DNA from: Acinetobacter schindleri CIP 107287
GTDB taxonomy: Bacteria; Pseudomonadota; Gammaproteobacteria; Pseudomonadales; Moraxellaceae
Length of the DNA stretch: 64,000 nucleotides
Assembly: GCF_000368625.1 (NCBI RefSeq)
Contig: NZ_KB849576.1
Coordinates: 638,229 to 702,228, forward strand
Direction: 5' to 3'
Below the pieces are notes generated by a model. It worked only from the letters and a program-made list of their open reading frames with translations, was not told the origin of the DNA and searched no databases. Below are positions 38,315 through 48,555 of the stretch, piece after piece (position 1 is the first letter of the stretch; every line of letters begins with the position of its first letter). Made by a program: the position numbers and the translations under genes.

Positions 38315-39598
38315 TTAAGCATTTTCACGAGCAATTGCACGGTAACCAATATCTTTACGATATTGAACGCCGTCGAACGTTACTTTTTCACAAAGTTCTA
38401 AAGCCTTGGCTTGTGCTTCGCCAATGGTATTACCCAAAGCAGTCACACAAAGAACACGACCGCCAGCAGTCACAATGTCGCCATTCTCAAGTGCTTTCGT
38501 ACCTGCATGGAACACTTTCGCATCTGCCATTTCAGTGTCTAAACCTGAAATCACATCGCCATTACTAGAGGTTTCTGGATAGCCTTTAGATGCCAGTACG
38601 ATACCGACAGTTTTACGTTCATCCCATTCAGCTTCCGTAGGAAGATTACCTTCGATACCTGCTTGAACCAAATCAACTAATGATGATTTTAAACGCATCA
38701 TGATTGGCTGAGTTTCAGGGTCACCAAAACGACAGTTAAACTCGATTACTTTAGGTTGACCTTGTTCATCAATCATCAAACCTGCATACAAGAAACCTGT
38801 GTATACGTGACCGTCTTTTTTCATACCTTCAACAGTCGGACGCATCACTTCATTCATTGCTTTTTCAAACACGTCAGCAGTAACAACAGGCGCAGGAGAG
38901 TAAGCGCCCATACCACCGGTATTCGGGCCTTGGTCGCCTTCAAAGATACGTTTATGATCTTGAGACGTCGCCATTGGCAGGATGTTGTCACCATCGATCA
39001 TGCAAATGAAAGATGCTTCTTCACCAGCAAGGAATTCTTCAATCACTACACGAGAGCCGGCATCACCAAATTTGTTGCCTGCCAGCATGTCATCAATGGC
39101 ATCGAATGCTTCCTGATTGGTCATGGCAACGATCACGCCTTTACCTGCAGCAAGACCATCCGCCTTGATCACGATTGGCGCACCATTTTTCTCAACAAAT
39201 GCTTTCGCTGCATCAACTTCCGTGAACACGTCATAGAAAGCCGTTGGAATGTTATGGCGTTTTAAGAAGTGCTTCGCAAATGCTTTAGAGCCTTCTAGCT
39301 GTGCAGCAAACTGCGTTGGACCCCAAATTTTTACACCCGCTTCACGACAAGCATCCACAACACCATTTACAAGCGGTGCTTCTGGACCAACTATAATCAG
39401 TTCAACTGCATTATTTTTGGCAAAATCAATAATGGCAGGGTTGTCGAGAATGTCTAAAGCGACATTTTCACATTTATTTTCAGTTGCAGTACCGGCATTA
39501 CCTGGTGCTACAAAAACTTTTGTAACTTGATCGTCTTGTGCGATTTTCCACGCCAATGCATGCTCACGACCACCACTACCCAAAACTAAAATGTTCAT
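38315..39598 (-). CDS. purD: Phosphoribosylamine--glycine ligase
   Basis: The second step of purine synthesis: joins glycine to phosphoribosylamine with ATP. It is 427 residues with an N-terminal Rossmann-like domain (ILVLGSGGREHALAWK), an ATP-grasp core (IKADGLAAGKGVIVA; the ligase signature RFGDPETQP) and a C-terminal domain, all of normal length. It is downstream of purH on the same strand, with a repeat-bearing 170-bp gap between them. Confidence 0.97.
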   Translation of the reverse strand: MNILVLGSGGREHALAWKIAQDDQVTKVFVAPGNAGTATENKCENVALDILDNPAIIDFAKNNAVELIIVGPEAPLVNGVVDACREAGVKIWGPTQFAAQLEGSKAFAKHFLKRHNIPTAFYDVFTEVDAAKAFVEKNGAPIVIKADGLAAGKGVIVAMTNQEAFDAIDDMLAGNKFGDAGSRVVIEEFLAGEEASFICMIDGDNILPMATSQDHKRIFEGDQGPNTGGMGAYSPAPVVTADVFEKAMNEVMRPTVEGMKKDGHVYTGFLYAGLMIDEQGQPKVIEFNCRFGDPETQPIMMRLKSSLVDLVQAGIEGNLPTEAEWDERKTVGIVLASKGYPETSSNGDVISGLDTEMADAKVFHAGTKALENGDIVTAGGRVLCVTALGNTIGEAQAKALELCEKVTFDGVQYRKDIGYRAIARENA

Positions 39599-39620
39599 CT
39601 AAAAATCCCTCAAAGAATAG

Positions 39621-39740
39621 AATCCCCCCCTTGCGAAGTAGTACTTCTCACCCTTTAAAAAGGAAGGGGTATCGCGAAAAAACACTGTTCTCTTACGCGA
39701 AAACTCCCCCTTTTTACAAAGGGGGATTTAGGGGGATTAT
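39621..39740. repeat. C/G-run palindromic repeat in the purH-purD gap
   Basis: The gap holds several runs of C and G, notably the hairpin TCCCCCTTT-TTAC-AAAGGGGGA (39705-39726), followed by TTTAGGGGGATT. An upstream run of seven Cs (39624-39630) and GGAAGGGG near 39662 form looser partners. This looks like a REP-type extragenic palindrome. From memory, similar C5/G5 hairpins recur between genes in Acinetobacter. Confidence 0.65.
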
Positions 39741-39769
39741 TAAATACGACTTCTAATTAATTTAGTTAA

Positions 39770-41344
39770 TTAGTGGCGGAAATGGCGCATGCCAGTGAAC
39801 ACCATTGCAATACCAGCTTCGTCAGCTGCTGCAATCGTTTCTTCGTCACGCATAGAACCACCCGGTTGAATGATGCATTTGATACCTGCTTTAGCAGCGT
39901 TATCAATACCATCACGGAATGGGAAGAATGCATCAGATGCCATTACTGCACCTTCAACCACTAAGCCTGCATGCTCAGCTTTGATCGCAGCAATACGAGC
40001 AGAGTTCACGCGGCTCATTTGGCCAGCGCCCACACCGATCGTTTGGCGGTTTTTCGCATAAACAATTGCATTAGACTTCACATATTTCGCCACTTTCCAG
40101 GCGAAGATCATGTCGTCAATTTCTTGCTCGGTTGGTGCACGCTTCGTCACAACTTTAAGATCATCTTTCGTGATCATACCCAAGTCTTGATCTTGAACTA
40201 ACAAACCGCCGTTTACGCGTTTGTAGTCAAGTTGTGCAGCACGTTCGTCAATCTTCGGCAGTTCGCCACATACTAGTACGCGTACATTCTTCTTCGCACC
40301 AGTGACTTCAAGCACGCCTTCAGCAATGCTAGGAGCGATGATTACTTCAACGAATTGGCGGTCAACAATCGCTTGTGCAGTTTCAACATCTAATTCACGG
40401 TTGAATGCAATAATGCCACCGAATGCAGATTCAGGGTCGGTTGCATAAGCCAAGTCATAAGCAGCTTTGATACCGTCTAGAGAAACTGCAACGCCACATG
40501 GGTTGGCATGTTTAACGATGACACAAGCAGGCTTCGCAAATGATTTAACACATTCAAGTGCAGCGTCTGTGTCCGCAATGTTGTTATAAGAGAGTTCTTT
40601 ACCTTGTAACTGTTTTGCAGTTGAAACAGAAGCTTCAGTTGCAGCTGGATCTACATAGAATGCAGCAGACTGATGCGGATTTTCACCGTAACGTAAGTCT
40701 TGAGCTTTGTTCAATTGTGTATTGAAAGTACGCGCGAATTTGTCAGCCTGACCTTCCTCGACACCTACGCGAGCGCCTAAGTAAGATGCGATCATACCAT
40801 CGTATTGCGCAGTATGTTCAAATGCTTTCACTGCCAGGTCAAAACGGGTTGCATAAGATAAAGCACCCTCAGCTTTAAGCTCAGCAATTACCGTTGCGTA
40901 ATCAGATGCATTCACTACGATACCGACAGAAGCATGGTTTTTTGCAGCAGCACGAACCATAGTTGGACCACCGATGTCGATATTTTCGATCGCATCAGCA
41001 AGTGAACAGTTTGGTTTTGCTACAGTCGCAGCAAATGGATACAGGTTAACAACAACAAGATCGATCGCATCGATGTTGTGTTCAGCCATCACTGCTTCGT
41101 CTAGACCACGACGGGCCAGAATGCCGCCATGAATTTTTGGATGTAGTGTTTTAACACGGCCGTCCATCATCTCTGGGAAACCAGTGTGCTCTGAAACTTC
41201 AACTACAGCGATATTATTGTCTTTCAACAATTTATATGTACCGCCAGTAGATAAAATTTCTACCCCTAGAGCAGCAAGGTTTTGTGCAAACTCGACAATA
41301 CCGGTTTTGTCGGAAACAGAGATTAAAGCGCGTTTAATAGTCAT
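39770..41344 (-). CDS. purH: Bifunctional AICAR transformylase / IMP cyclohydrolase
   Basis: The last two steps of IMP synthesis in one protein, 524 residues. The N-terminal MGS-like cyclohydrolase domain opens with [18 protein letters not shown]. The transformylase part carries [12 protein letters not shown], the catalytic Lys-His pair in [12 protein letters not shown] and the C-terminal [16 protein letters not shown] 41344 (MTIKRAL) is chosen over an open extension to 41365 because it gives the conserved N-terminus and has GAAG just upstream. It follows fis after a terminator. Confidence 0.97.
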   Translation of the reverse strand: MTIKRALISVSDKTGIVEFAQNLAALGVEILSTGGTYKLLKDNNIAVVEVSEHTGFPEMMDGRVKTLHPKIHGGILARRGLDEAVMAEHNIDAIDLVVVNLYPFAATVAKPNCSLADAIENIDIGGPTMVRAAAKNHASVGIVVNASDYATVIAELKAEGALSYATRFDLAVKAFEHTAQYDGMIASYLGARVGVEEGQADKFARTFNTQLNKAQDLRYGENPHQSAAFYVDPAATEASVSTAKQLQGKELSYNNIADTDAALECVKSFAKPACVIVKHANPCGVAVSLDGIKAAYDLAYATDPESAFGGIIAFNRELDVETAQAIVDRQFVEVIIAPSIAEGVLEVTGAKKNVRVLVCGELPKIDERAAQLDYKRVNGGLLVQDQDLGMITKDDLKVVTKRAPTEQEIDDMIFAWKVAKYVKSNAIVYAKNRQTIGVGAGQMSRVNSARIAAIKAEHAGLVVEGAVMASDAFFPFRDGIDNAAKAGIKCIIQPGGSMRDEETIAAADEAGIAMVFTGMRHFRH

Positions 41345-41400
41345 GATCTTCGTCACAGTTACCAAGGAACAGATTAAATCTAAATAGCTAATTTACAGTC

Positions 41401-41433
41401 AAAAAAAATGCCTGCGATTAACGCAAGCATTTT
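41401..41433 (-). terminator. Terminator between fis and purH
   Basis: On the minus strand AAAATGCTTGCG-TTAAT-CGCAGGCATTTT with one mismatch, followed by a further run of Ts. Confidence 0.8.
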
Positions 41434-41438
41434 ATCAT

Positions 41439-41708
41439 TTATTCACTCATTAAACCGTGTGCTTTTAACTTTTTACGCAAAGTACCGCGGTTTAAGCCGA
41501 GAATTTCAGCAGCGCGGGTCTGGTTACCACGCGTATATTCTAGAACTACAGATAGAAGAGGCTTCTCCATTTCTGCCAGCACCATGTCATACACCTGAGA
41601 AGGTTGCTCGCCTTGCAGTTGTGCAAAATAGTGGCGAACTGCGCGATCTACGTGAATACGAAGAGCGACATCAGATTGTGCAGTAAAAATAGGAGATTTG
41701 CTATTCAT
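41439..41708 (-). CDS. fis: DNA-binding protein Fis
   Basis: An 89-residue nucleoid protein that bends DNA and stimulates growth-phase promoters. The C-terminal helix-turn-helix is typical ([20 protein letters not shown]). The preceding dimer helices include [13 protein letters not shown]. The N-terminal beta-hairpin part is present but divergent from E. coli. It is upstream of purH-purD on the same strand, and its long leader (41709-42108) is structured. Confidence 0.95.
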   Translation of the reverse strand: MNSKSPIFTAQSDVALRIHVDRAVRHYFAQLQGEQPSQVYDMVLAEMEKPLLSVVLEYTRGNQTRAAEILGLNRGTLRKKLKAHGLMSE

Positions 41709-42108
41709 GCGAATTAATCCGAAAAATCAAATACCACTTGGGTAAAGTGATATATAAAAGTGGTCTATAAATTAAATGAGCTTCTGTTTTAGATCCTAAA
41801 ACAGAAGCTCTAAAACATGGTCATTACATTGAGCATGTAGCTTGACACATCTCAGCCAGTTGGTCGAAATATAAGCGTAACAATTGTTAAATTTTTGTTA
41901 CCGACCAAAAATCAAACAAAAAAATCTGCATGATACGCAATAAGTGTTAGAGCGCATTAGCAAGACTGTATTTGTTGTGAAAAATTAGCGAAGAGTTGGC
42001 AGCACATAGCTTTCGTGGCGCGTATAATACCATTGTCTACAAAAAAGTGAGCAAGAAAACTGCATTTTTTTTTAGTTTTTTTATCTTTTTTGATAGTTTT
42101 TTTCAATA
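41709..42108 (-). other. 400-bp structured upstream region of fis
   Basis: No gene. Visible structure: a perfect 15-bp inverted repeat, 41778-41792 with 41796-41810 (GAGCTTCTGTTTTAG), ending about 70 nt before the fis ATG; a palindrome TAACAATTGTTA at 41878-41889; TTGGTCG (41860-41866) and GTAACA (41877-41882) mirrored by TGTTACCGACCAA at 41896-41908; and T-runs near 42065-42105. The fis promoter should lie here, but I cannot place it with confidence. Confidence 0.6.
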
Positions 42109-42987
42109 TCAAGGACGAATTATTTCTAAACTATAGCTATCGAAACTTTTTCGCTTGACTGGAACCTGAAAGTCGAATTTAAAAGGACTATTTTTTGGAA
42201 TACGCTGGATGCTCACTAAACTTTCAATCAGGTATTCTGAAGGTGAAAGCGTATAGGAAGCAGTAATCACCCCATTATCTTTTAAGTCGAGACGCAAAAC
42301 TGGCATGGCCAGGCTGCGGTCATGATAATTGATCAGCTCACCTGTGAACCGGGTTTGCTTTGAATCTGATGCCGTGACTTTAACATTCCTGGTATTAATC
42401 AGGTCGTAATGTTCTTCCATATTAGAACAATTGAATACATCACAAACAGCATTAAACGCTGTAACCATCACATGACTATTCTTTAAGTACTGTGGATTAA
42501 ACCAGAAGAACTGAAAAACCAATATGCCGAGTAATAATACATTTATTGCTGTCCAGCCAATATATTGCAAGATAGAGCGCTGACTTCTGTCATCTGTATC
42601 TTCTTCCCAGTTCATGGCTGGAAGGGCACTGATGGGCTCGGTACTAAAATAGTTTAGATTATTCAAATAGGTTTTGAGATCAATATTCGAGTTTTCAACT
42701 TTTTCATCAAAAATATGTAAAAGATTGTTGAGGCGAGAAGAAATCTTGCTGTTATATAAGTCTGCATCAAATTGTGATGTAGGTTGAGCTGGACTAAGAG
42801 ACTCAACATTAGCTTCAGGGGGGGTGCCAGTGGCCGAAGGCTGAGGTTCGGTCACCAGATGAGAAAGTGCATTAAATGAGGTGGTGCATTTGGGACAACA
42901 AACCATACCCTGAGCAATGGTTAACTGAGCAACCGTTACTTTGTAGATTGTGGAACAAGTCGGGCAGAGGGTTCGTTTATCACTCAT
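42109..42987 (-). CDS. Zinc-ribbon membrane protein (MJ0042/DUF3426 family)
   Basis: A 292-residue protein. The N-terminus is an MJ0042-type zinc ribbon: CPTC at residues 8-11 and CCPKC at about 31-35, spaced by the usual V-x3-QL-x2-A-x-G pattern. A low-complexity polar stretch follows, then one membrane helix at about 160-178 (WTAINVLLLGILVFQFFWF). The C-terminal 110 residues look like the DUF3426 extracytoplasmic beta domain. The function is unknown. It is 14 nt after prmA, so cotranscription is likely. Confidence 0.85.
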   Translation of the reverse strand: MSDKRTLCPTCSTIYKVTVAQLTIAQGMVCCPKCTTSFNALSHLVTEPQPSATGTPPEANVESLSPAQPTSQFDADLYNSKISSRLNNLLHIFDEKVENSNIDLKTYLNNLNYFSTEPISALPAMNWEEDTDDRSQRSILQYIGWTAINVLLLGILVFQFFWFNPQYLKNSHVMVTAFNAVCDVFNCSNMEEHYDLINTRNVKVTASDSKQTRFTGELINYHDRSLAMPVLRLDLKDNGVITASYTLSPSEYLIESLVSIQRIPKNSPFKFDFQVPVKRKSFDSYSLEIIRP

Positions 42988-43001
42988 ACATTCACGCTTA
43001 T

Positions 43002-43904
43002 TTAATTCTTATGGCGTTTACCAGAAATTCGACACCAGTATTCATCACGCTTCGCTACTTCTAATATATCAAAATGATTAGAGTAAATGCTAGTAACATC
43101 AGTAACTTGTTCTTCAATAACACCCGCAAGTGCGAATTCACCCTCAGCTTTTACCAATTCTGCAAAGTGCGGTTCAAGCATCATCAGTGGACCTGCCAAG
43201 ATATTAGCAACGAAAACATCTGCCTTTATTGCACCAAGCTCTTCGTTAAATTCTTCCGGTAAGCCTACATAAAGCCGATCAAGTACACCATTGAGTTCAG
43301 CATTTTGTTGGGTGGCCAAGACTGCTTGTGGATCAATATCGGTTGCATATGCTTTTTTCGCGCCAAATAGCAGGGCAGCAACAGCCAAAATGCCTGAACC
43401 GCAACCATAGTCGATGACGGTTTTGTCTTTGAGATCTGTTTTCCCCAGCCATTGCAGGCAGAGGAAAGTAGAAGCATGATTGCCTGTACCAAAAGCCAGA
43501 CCTGGATCGAGCTTGATATTTACTGCATCTGCTTCAGGTGGTTCCATCCATTCTGGCACAATCCAGAACTTGTCAGAAATCTGAATTGGTTCATAAGCAT
43601 CCATCCAGGTGCGTTCCCAAGCTTGATCTTCCAGAAATTCATGACGGATAGGCGCTTCAGGCATTTGTGCACGAATAAAGGTTTCGAGTGCGTCGACATC
43701 GATTTCTTCGCCCTCTTCTTGTGCATAAATACCGGTAACAATCACTTTATTCCACAACGGTGTTTCACCTGGAAGTGGTTCAAGTAAATCCTGATTTTCA
43801 GCATCATCCAGCGTCACGCTCACCGCACCCAGCGAGCTGAGTAATGTTTCAGTGAAATCAACCTGAGCCTGATCAACCGTAATATGAATTTGTAACCACT
43901 TCAC
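43002..43904 (-). CDS. prmA: Ribosomal protein L11 methyltransferase
   Basis: Trimethylates ribosomal protein L11. It is 300 residues with the small N-terminal substrate domain ([16 protein letters not shown]) and a class I SAM domain. Motif I is [19 protein letters not shown] (about residue 165), with ATDIDPQAV, and the catalytic-loop motif VANILAGPL. It is full length. It is upstream of the zinc-ribbon gene and fis on the same strand. Confidence 0.96.
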   Translation of the reverse strand: MKWLQIHITVDQAQVDFTETLLSSLGAVSVTLDDAENQDLLEPLPGETPLWNKVIVTGIYAQEEGEEIDVDALETFIRAQMPEAPIRHEFLEDQAWERTWMDAYEPIQISDKFWIVPEWMEPPEADAVNIKLDPGLAFGTGNHASTFLCLQWLGKTDLKDKTVIDYGCGSGILAVAALLFGAKKAYATDIDPQAVLATQQNAELNGVLDRLYVGLPEEFNEELGAIKADVFVANILAGPLMMLEPHFAELVKAEGEFALAGVIEEQVTDVTSIYSNHFDILEVAKRDEYWCRISGKRHKN

Positions 43905-43992
43905 AGAAATAACCTTATGTATATCTTTTCAAAAAGCTATTGTAACGGAAGTTCCGGTTTTTGTGCGGCTAGATTGCTGTGCAGGTGTAAAT

Positions 43993-44021
43993 AAAAAAAA
44001 GGATGCCTGAGACATCCTTTT
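43993..44021 (-). terminator. Terminator of the first bile-acid-symporter-family gene
   Basis: AAAAGGATG / CATCCTTTT with a 7-nt loop. The minus strand continues as T-run, then ATTTAC, 19 nt after the stop. Confidence 0.85.
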
Positions 44022-44039
44022 AAAGGTTTTAGACTTTAT

Positions 44040-44927
44040 CTAATCTAGATTTGTCAGGGGTTTTTGTACCTGAAGCGGTGCAAGTCGATTCAGTAAAGTG
44101 CCAAAAATTGCAGCAAATATATACATAAAAATCGAATAAACTGCCGCTGGCATTGCTACTGCTGAGCTGCCAATTACGGTCAGGGCAATGGTCATCGCAA
44201 GGGTACTGTTATGAATGCCGATTTCAAAAGCACTGGCGCGGGCTTGAGCGCTATTAATGTTAAGGAGTCGTGGAACCAGATAGCCGATGCCAAGGCTCAG
44301 GATACAGAATAAGGCAGTTGCCAGTCCGACTTGAGTCAGATATTCACTGATATTGGCACGTTCCTTCACAATGGTTGCGACAATAATAAGAACCAGAAAA
44401 GTAATAGCAAAAATCCGCAGTGGTCGATTCAATTTTGCTGTCACACCTGGTGCATAATGACGAATCAGCATGCCAATCCCAACTGGAATCAGAATAATCG
44501 CAAAGACCTGCAGAATTTTGCCAAATTGCAGGCCAACTTGCTGACCATCCTGCATGAAGTGCAAGATCGAGAAGTTAATAATTAAAGGCAGGGTAATTGC
44601 AGCAATGACTGAGTTGATTGCTGTCAAAGTAATATTCAGTGCTAGATCACCTTTGAATAGGTAGCTAAACAGGTTGGCTGTGGCACCGCCTGGAGAAGCA
44701 GCCAAGAGCATCAAACCGACTGATAACAGTGGTGGTAAAGCTAGTAGTTTACATAGTGCAAAGGCGATTCCCACTAGGATAATCAGCTGACAGAAAAGTG
44801 CGATGAGTACAGCTTTGGGATGGCGGGTAACTCGGCTAAAGTCACGTGGGGTAAGTTCAAGTCCAAGCCCCATCATAATGATCGCTAAAGCCAGTGGTAA
44901 CAATATGGTAATAAAGCCAGAATCCAT
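44040..44927 (-). CDS. Bile acid:sodium symporter (BASS) family transporter, copy A
   Basis: A 295-residue inner-membrane protein with eight to ten hydrophobic helices. The diagnostic stretch of the BASS family is seen as LMLLAASPGGATANLFSYL (about residues 72-90) and, in the second half, FEIGIHNSTLAMTIAL, which together form the crossed helices of the sodium and substrate sites. Substrates in bacteria vary (bile acids, pantoate, other organic anions), so no substrate is claimed. It is a tandem paralogue of the gene at 45009, about 80 bp away on the same strand. Confidence 0.87.
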   Translation of the reverse strand: MDSGFITILLPLALAIIMMGLGLELTPRDFSRVTRHPKAVLIALFCQLIILVGIAFALCKLLALPPLLSVGLMLLAASPGGATANLFSYLFKGDLALNITLTAINSVIAAITLPLIINFSILHFMQDGQQVGLQFGKILQVFAIILIPVGIGMLIRHYAPGVTAKLNRPLRIFAITFLVLIIVATIVKERANISEYLTQVGLATALFCILSLGIGYLVPRLLNINSAQARASAFEIGIHNSTLAMTIALTVIGSSAVAMPAAVYSIFMYIFAAIFGTLLNRLAPLQVQKPLTNLD

Positions 44928-45008
44928 CTGTATACTCCTTATTTAAATGTCTTTTTTATCTATTTTTAAGTCCAGCATACAGAGGAAATTATGGTTTACA
45001 TAGCATGT

Positions 45009-45899
45009 TTACAAATCTGATAAACGATGCTTAGATTTCTGATAAATGATGCGTTGACGGCTCAGGATAATGCCAAAAAAGGTGGCAAGAGTGTACATGA
45101 CAATAGTATAGATACCCGCAGGGATGGCAATAGTATTATTGCCTAATACGGTAATAGCGATAGTTATGGCAACAGCGGTATTATGAATGCCCACCTCAAA
45201 GGTACAAGCACGTGCCTGACGGTCTGGAATACCAAGCAGTAAAGGTAGGCAATAACCAATAAACAGGCTGGAAAAGCCAAAAATTACGGTCGCGATTCCG
45301 ATGCTATTGAAATATTCCATCAGATTATGGCGTTCGCGTACGACTGCAAATACAAATAATGCAATGAGGAAGCCAATTGCGAAAATACGCATTGAGCGAT
45401 TGACAGTGATTGTGAGCCTTGGGAATTTAGCCCGTAATGCCATACCGAAGATAACAGGAAGTAATATGATAAAAAATACCTGAACCATCTTCATGGCTGG
45501 CATGGTAATGGTATCGTCACTGCCCAGGAAAAAATGTAAGGATAAATTAATAATAAAAGGCAGGGTGAAGATCGATATAAAAGTATTAATTGTAGTCAGG
45601 GTGAAGTTAAGCGCTAAATCACCTTTATATAGGTAGCTGAAAAGATTGGCAGTTGGTCCACCCGGAGAGGCTGCCAGCAGCATTAAACCCACTGCCAGTA
45701 GCGGCGGCAAATCCAATATGATACAAATCAGAAAAGCCAGACTGGTCAACAGGATCAGCTGGATAAATAAGGCAATAAAAATGACCTTAGGATAGTTGAG
45801 TACACGAATAAAATCCTTGACGCGTAATTCAAGTCCTAACCCCATCATTAAAATTGCCAGCAGTACCGGCAATAAAAAAACAAAAAATACCGAATCCAT
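45009..45899 (-). CDS. Bile acid:sodium symporter (BASS) family transporter, copy B
   Basis: A 296-residue membrane protein colinear with copy A. It shares LMLLAASPGG-TANLFSYL-KGDLALN and FEVGIHNTAVAITIAI at the same places. The two differ throughout the other helices, so the duplication is not recent. In copy B the residue after the first PGG is Pro instead of Ala. It probably heads a two-gene unit with copy A. Substrate unknown. Confidence 0.87.
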   Translation of the reverse strand: MDSVFFVFLLPVLLAILMMGLGLELRVKDFIRVLNYPKVIFIALFIQLILLTSLAFLICIILDLPPLLAVGLMLLAASPGGPTANLFSYLYKGDLALNFTLTTINTFISIFTLPFIINLSLHFFLGSDDTITMPAMKMVQVFFIILLPVIFGMALRAKFPRLTITVNRSMRIFAIGFLIALFVFAVVRERHNLMEYFNSIGIATVIFGFSSLFIGYCLPLLLGIPDRQARACTFEVGIHNTAVAITIAITVLGNNTIAIPAGIYTIVMYTLATFFGIILSRQRIIYQKSKHRLSDL

Positions 45900-45971
45900 A
45901 GAATGTCCTTTTTATTATTGGATCTTCATTTTTAAATTAAGTTTAACGTAAATTATTAAATAATCAATAGA

Positions 45972-46001
45972 AAATGGGCAAAACCTCAATTTTGCCCATT
46001 T
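45972..46001 (-). terminator. Terminator of the small secreted protein gene
   Basis: A perfect 12-bp stem AAATGGGCAAAA / TTTTGCCCATTT with a 6-nt loop, 24 nt after the stop on the minus strand. Confidence 0.83.
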
Positions 46002-46025
46002 ATTCTTTTATCACTTCAAAGAGCT

Positions 46026-46370
46026 TTATTTAGGTCGAGGGGGAGTGAAGCCCAAGGCACATTTACCACTAATTTCCTGACCATTAACGGTGGTTGTGGT
46101 GTTTCCAGAAGCGTCCTGACAAGCACTGTAAATTTCAGCTTCATCACCCATTAAGGCTGTTTTAGAGTTGGAAAAAAACTGTGGTTCACAGGTTCCGTTC
46201 CAGATAATACCACGATGAGCAAAAGTTACGGCATCACCAGCTGATTTGCCTTTACAAACTTTTTGATACAAATCTGGATTGTAAACTTTAGCAACCTTAT
46301 CATTTGCAGTTGCCATGCCTGTTACTGATAGTGCACCGAGCATTATTGAAAATAATATTTTCTTATCCAT
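46026..46370 (-). CDS. Small secreted four-Cys protein of unknown function
   Basis: A 114-residue protein with a signal peptide (KKILFSIMLGALSVTGMATA, mature from NDKVA). The mature part has four Cys (KVCKGK, GTCEPQ, SACQDA, GKCALG), which could form two disulfides in the periplasm. It has no recognisable domain and ends in a Pro-rich basic tail (FTPPRPK). The gene stands alone, with its own terminator, between the BASS pair and mnmG. Confidence 0.75.
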   Translation of the reverse strand: MDKKILFSIMLGALSVTGMATANDKVAKVYNPDLYQKVCKGKSAGDAVTFAHRGIIWNGTCEPQFFSNSKTALMGDEAEIYSACQDASGNTTTTVNGQEISGKCALGFTPPRPK

Positions 46371-46568
46371 TTATTTCACCTTTTTTCTTCGTGTGGCGTC
46401 AAATTTACATCTTAGAAAATACTCAGCTGCATACAATTGCGATCAGGTAACAAATACAAGCTCTATGTATTGATTTATCGGTGTTTTGCTAAAAAATGAA
46501 AGATTAAGTGACAATTAAGAAGGTTTATAAAAATACGATAGGGTGACCTTGAATTAATTCCACTGAAT

Positions 46569-46599
46569 TTGTCAACTATTCTGCAATTTTTGCTATAAT
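46569..46599 (+). promoter_or_regulatory. Candidate mnmG promoter with extended -10
   Basis: TTGTCA (46569-46574) and TGCTATAAT (-10 box 46594-46599). The 19-bp spacer is long, but the extended -10 TG compensates. 36 bp before the start codon. Confidence 0.6.
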
Positions 46600-46635
46600 C
46601 TTCGGCTATCCTTTTTTAATCTCTCAAATACCACT

Positions 46636-48516
46636 ATGCACTATCCTAAAGTATACGATGTCATTGTGATCGGTGGCGGTCACGCAGGTACGGAAGCAGC
46701 ATTGGCTGCGGCGCGTATGGGTCGACAGACTTTACTCTTAACTCACAATATTGAGACTTTAGGGCAGATGAGTTGTAACCCAGCCATCGGTGGTATTGGT
46801 AAATCGCATTTGGTGCGTGAAATTGATGCCTTGGGCGGTGCAATGGCACTTGCTGCTGACAAAGGCGGTATCCAATTCCGAATTTTAAACTCACGTAAAG
46901 GTGCTGCGGTTCGTGCGACGCGCGCGCAGGCTGACCGTGTACGTTATAAAGCTGCCATTCGTGAAACATTAGAAAACCAAGCGAATCTTGATATTTTCCA
47001 GCAAGCAGCAGATGACCTGATTGTTGAAGGTGATACGGTTAAAGGTGTCGTGACCCAAATGGGTATTCGCTTTGATGCCAAAACTGTGGTGTTAACTGCG
47101 GGTACATTCTTAGGTGGTGTGATTCACGTTGGTCTTGAAAAATCAAGAGGTGGTCGTGCAGGTGATCCACCATCAATTTCTTTAGCACATCGTTTACGTG
47201 AATTAAACTTACCTGTGGGTCGTTTAAAAACAGGTACACCACCACGTATTGATGCACGTTCAGTTGATTTCTCTGTTATGACACCGCAGCCGGGTGATTT
47301 CCCATCTCCGACCATGTCATTCATGGGTGATGCTTCAATGCACCCTGAACAAGTGAACTGCTGGATTACCCATACCAATGAAAAAACTCATGACATTATC
47401 CGTGGCGGTTTAGATCGTTCACCAATGTACACAGGTGTGATTGAGGGTGTAGGCCCACGTTATTGCCCATCAATTGAAGATAAAATTCACCGTTTTGCCG
47501 ATAAAGACTCTCACCAAGTGTTCTTGGAGCCTGAAGGTTTGGATACGCATGAGTTGTATCCAAACGGTATTTCAACTTCTTTACCATTTGATGTTCAGTT
47601 TGAATTGGTGCGTTCAATCCGTGGTATGGAAAATGCGCACATTCTTCGTCCGGGTTATGCGATTGAATACGATTACTTTAACCCGCAAGCATTGAAATTC
47701 ACTTTGGAAACCAAAGCGATCAATAACCTGTACTTTGCTGGTCAGATCAACGGTACAACAGGTTATGAAGAAGCGGGTGCTCAAGGTTTGCTTGCAGGTC
47801 TGAACGCGGCACGTCGCGCATGGGATCAGGAACAATGGACACCAAAACGTGATGAAGCATACATGGGCGTACTGGTTGATGACCTAATTACTTTAGGTAC
47901 TAAAGAACCGTACCGTATGTTTACTTCACGTGCCGAATATCGTTTGATGCTTCGTGAAGATAATGCAGACCAACGTTTAACACCAGTCGGTCGTGAAATG
48001 GGTCTAGTGGATGATGAGCGTTGGGCGGCTTACTGCGAGAAAATGGAAGCGGTTGAACGTGAAACAGGTCGTTTACAACATCTTTGGGCAGCACCAAACA
48101 ATCCAATGGGTAAAAAATTCGTTGAGATGACAGGTGCAGACCTTTCTAAAGAATGTTCAGCGATTGATTTGTTAAAACGTCCAAATATTACCTTTGCTCA
48201 AATTGCAGAATTAACAGGTTCTGACGTGTCAGCTCAGGTGGGCGACCAGATTGAGATTGCGGTGAAATATGAAGGTTATATTAACCGTCAGCACCAAGAT
48301 GTTGCGCAAATGAAGCGTTTGGAAGAAACTAAGATTCCTGCTGATTTTAATTATGACATCGTTTCAGGTCTTTCTCGTGAAATTACCTTGAAGTTAAAAG
48401 ATGTTCGTCCTGAAACGCTTGCACAAGCAAGCCGTATTCCGGGTGTAACCCCTGCGGCAGTTCAATTGGTGATGATTACGATTCGTAAGAATGCTCAAGC
48501 AAAGAAATCTGCTTAA
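46636..48516 (+). CDS. mnmG: tRNA uridine 5-carboxymethylaminomethyl modification enzyme MnmG
   Basis: With MnmE it makes the cmnm5 modification at the wobble uridine of several tRNAs. It is 626 residues. The FAD-binding motif [20 protein letters not shown] is at residues 8-27. The MnmG signatures [12 protein letters not shown] and [17 protein letters not shown] are present, and the C-terminal helical MnmE-binding domain is intact ([20 protein letters not shown]). It is monocistronic with a terminator 15 nt after the stop. Confidence 0.97.
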   Translation: MHYPKVYDVIVIGGGHAGTEAALAAARMGRQTLLLTHNIETLGQMSCNPAIGGIGKSHLVREIDALGGAMALAADKGGIQFRILNSRKGAAVRATRAQADRVRYKAAIRETLENQANLDIFQQAADDLIVEGDTVKGVVTQMGIRFDAKTVVLTAGTFLGGVIHVGLEKSRGGRAGDPPSISLAHRLRELNLPVGRLKTGTPPRIDARSVDFSVMTPQPGDFPSPTMSFMGDASMHPEQVNCWITHTNEKTHDIIRGGLDRSPMYTGVIEGVGPRYCPSIEDKIHRFADKDSHQVFLEPEGLDTHELYPNGISTSLPFDVQFELVRSIRGMENAHILRPGYAIEYDYFNPQALKFTLETKAINNLYFAGQINGTTGYEEAGAQGLLAGLNAARRAWDQEQWTPKRDEAYMGVLVDDLITLGTKEPYRMFTSRAEYRLMLREDNADQRLTPVGREMGLVDDERWAAYCEKMEAVERETGRLQHLWAAPNNPMGKKFVEMTGADLSKECSAIDLLKRPNITFAQIAELTGSDVSAQVGDQIEIAVKYEGYINRQHQDVAQMKRLEETKIPADFNYDIVSGLSREITLKLKDVRPETLAQASRIPGVTPAAVQLVMITIRKNAQAKKSA

Positions 48517-48531
48517 GATTTTGTAGTAAAG

Positions 48532-48555
48532 AACCCGCTTAATGCGGGTTTTTTT
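48532..48555 (+). terminator. Terminator of mnmG
   Basis: AACCCGC / GCGGGTT with a TTAAT loop and a T7 tail. Confidence 0.88.

Noticed and set aside
38756..39265. 169-codon open frame antisense to purD
   Set aside because: Composition typical of an antisense shadow (His, Cys, Thr-rich). purD is certain on the other strand.
42023..42028. Perfect TATAAT on the plus strand upstream of fis
   Set aside because: No matching -35 at 16-18 bp and no plus-strand gene downstream. Probably chance in AT-rich DNA.
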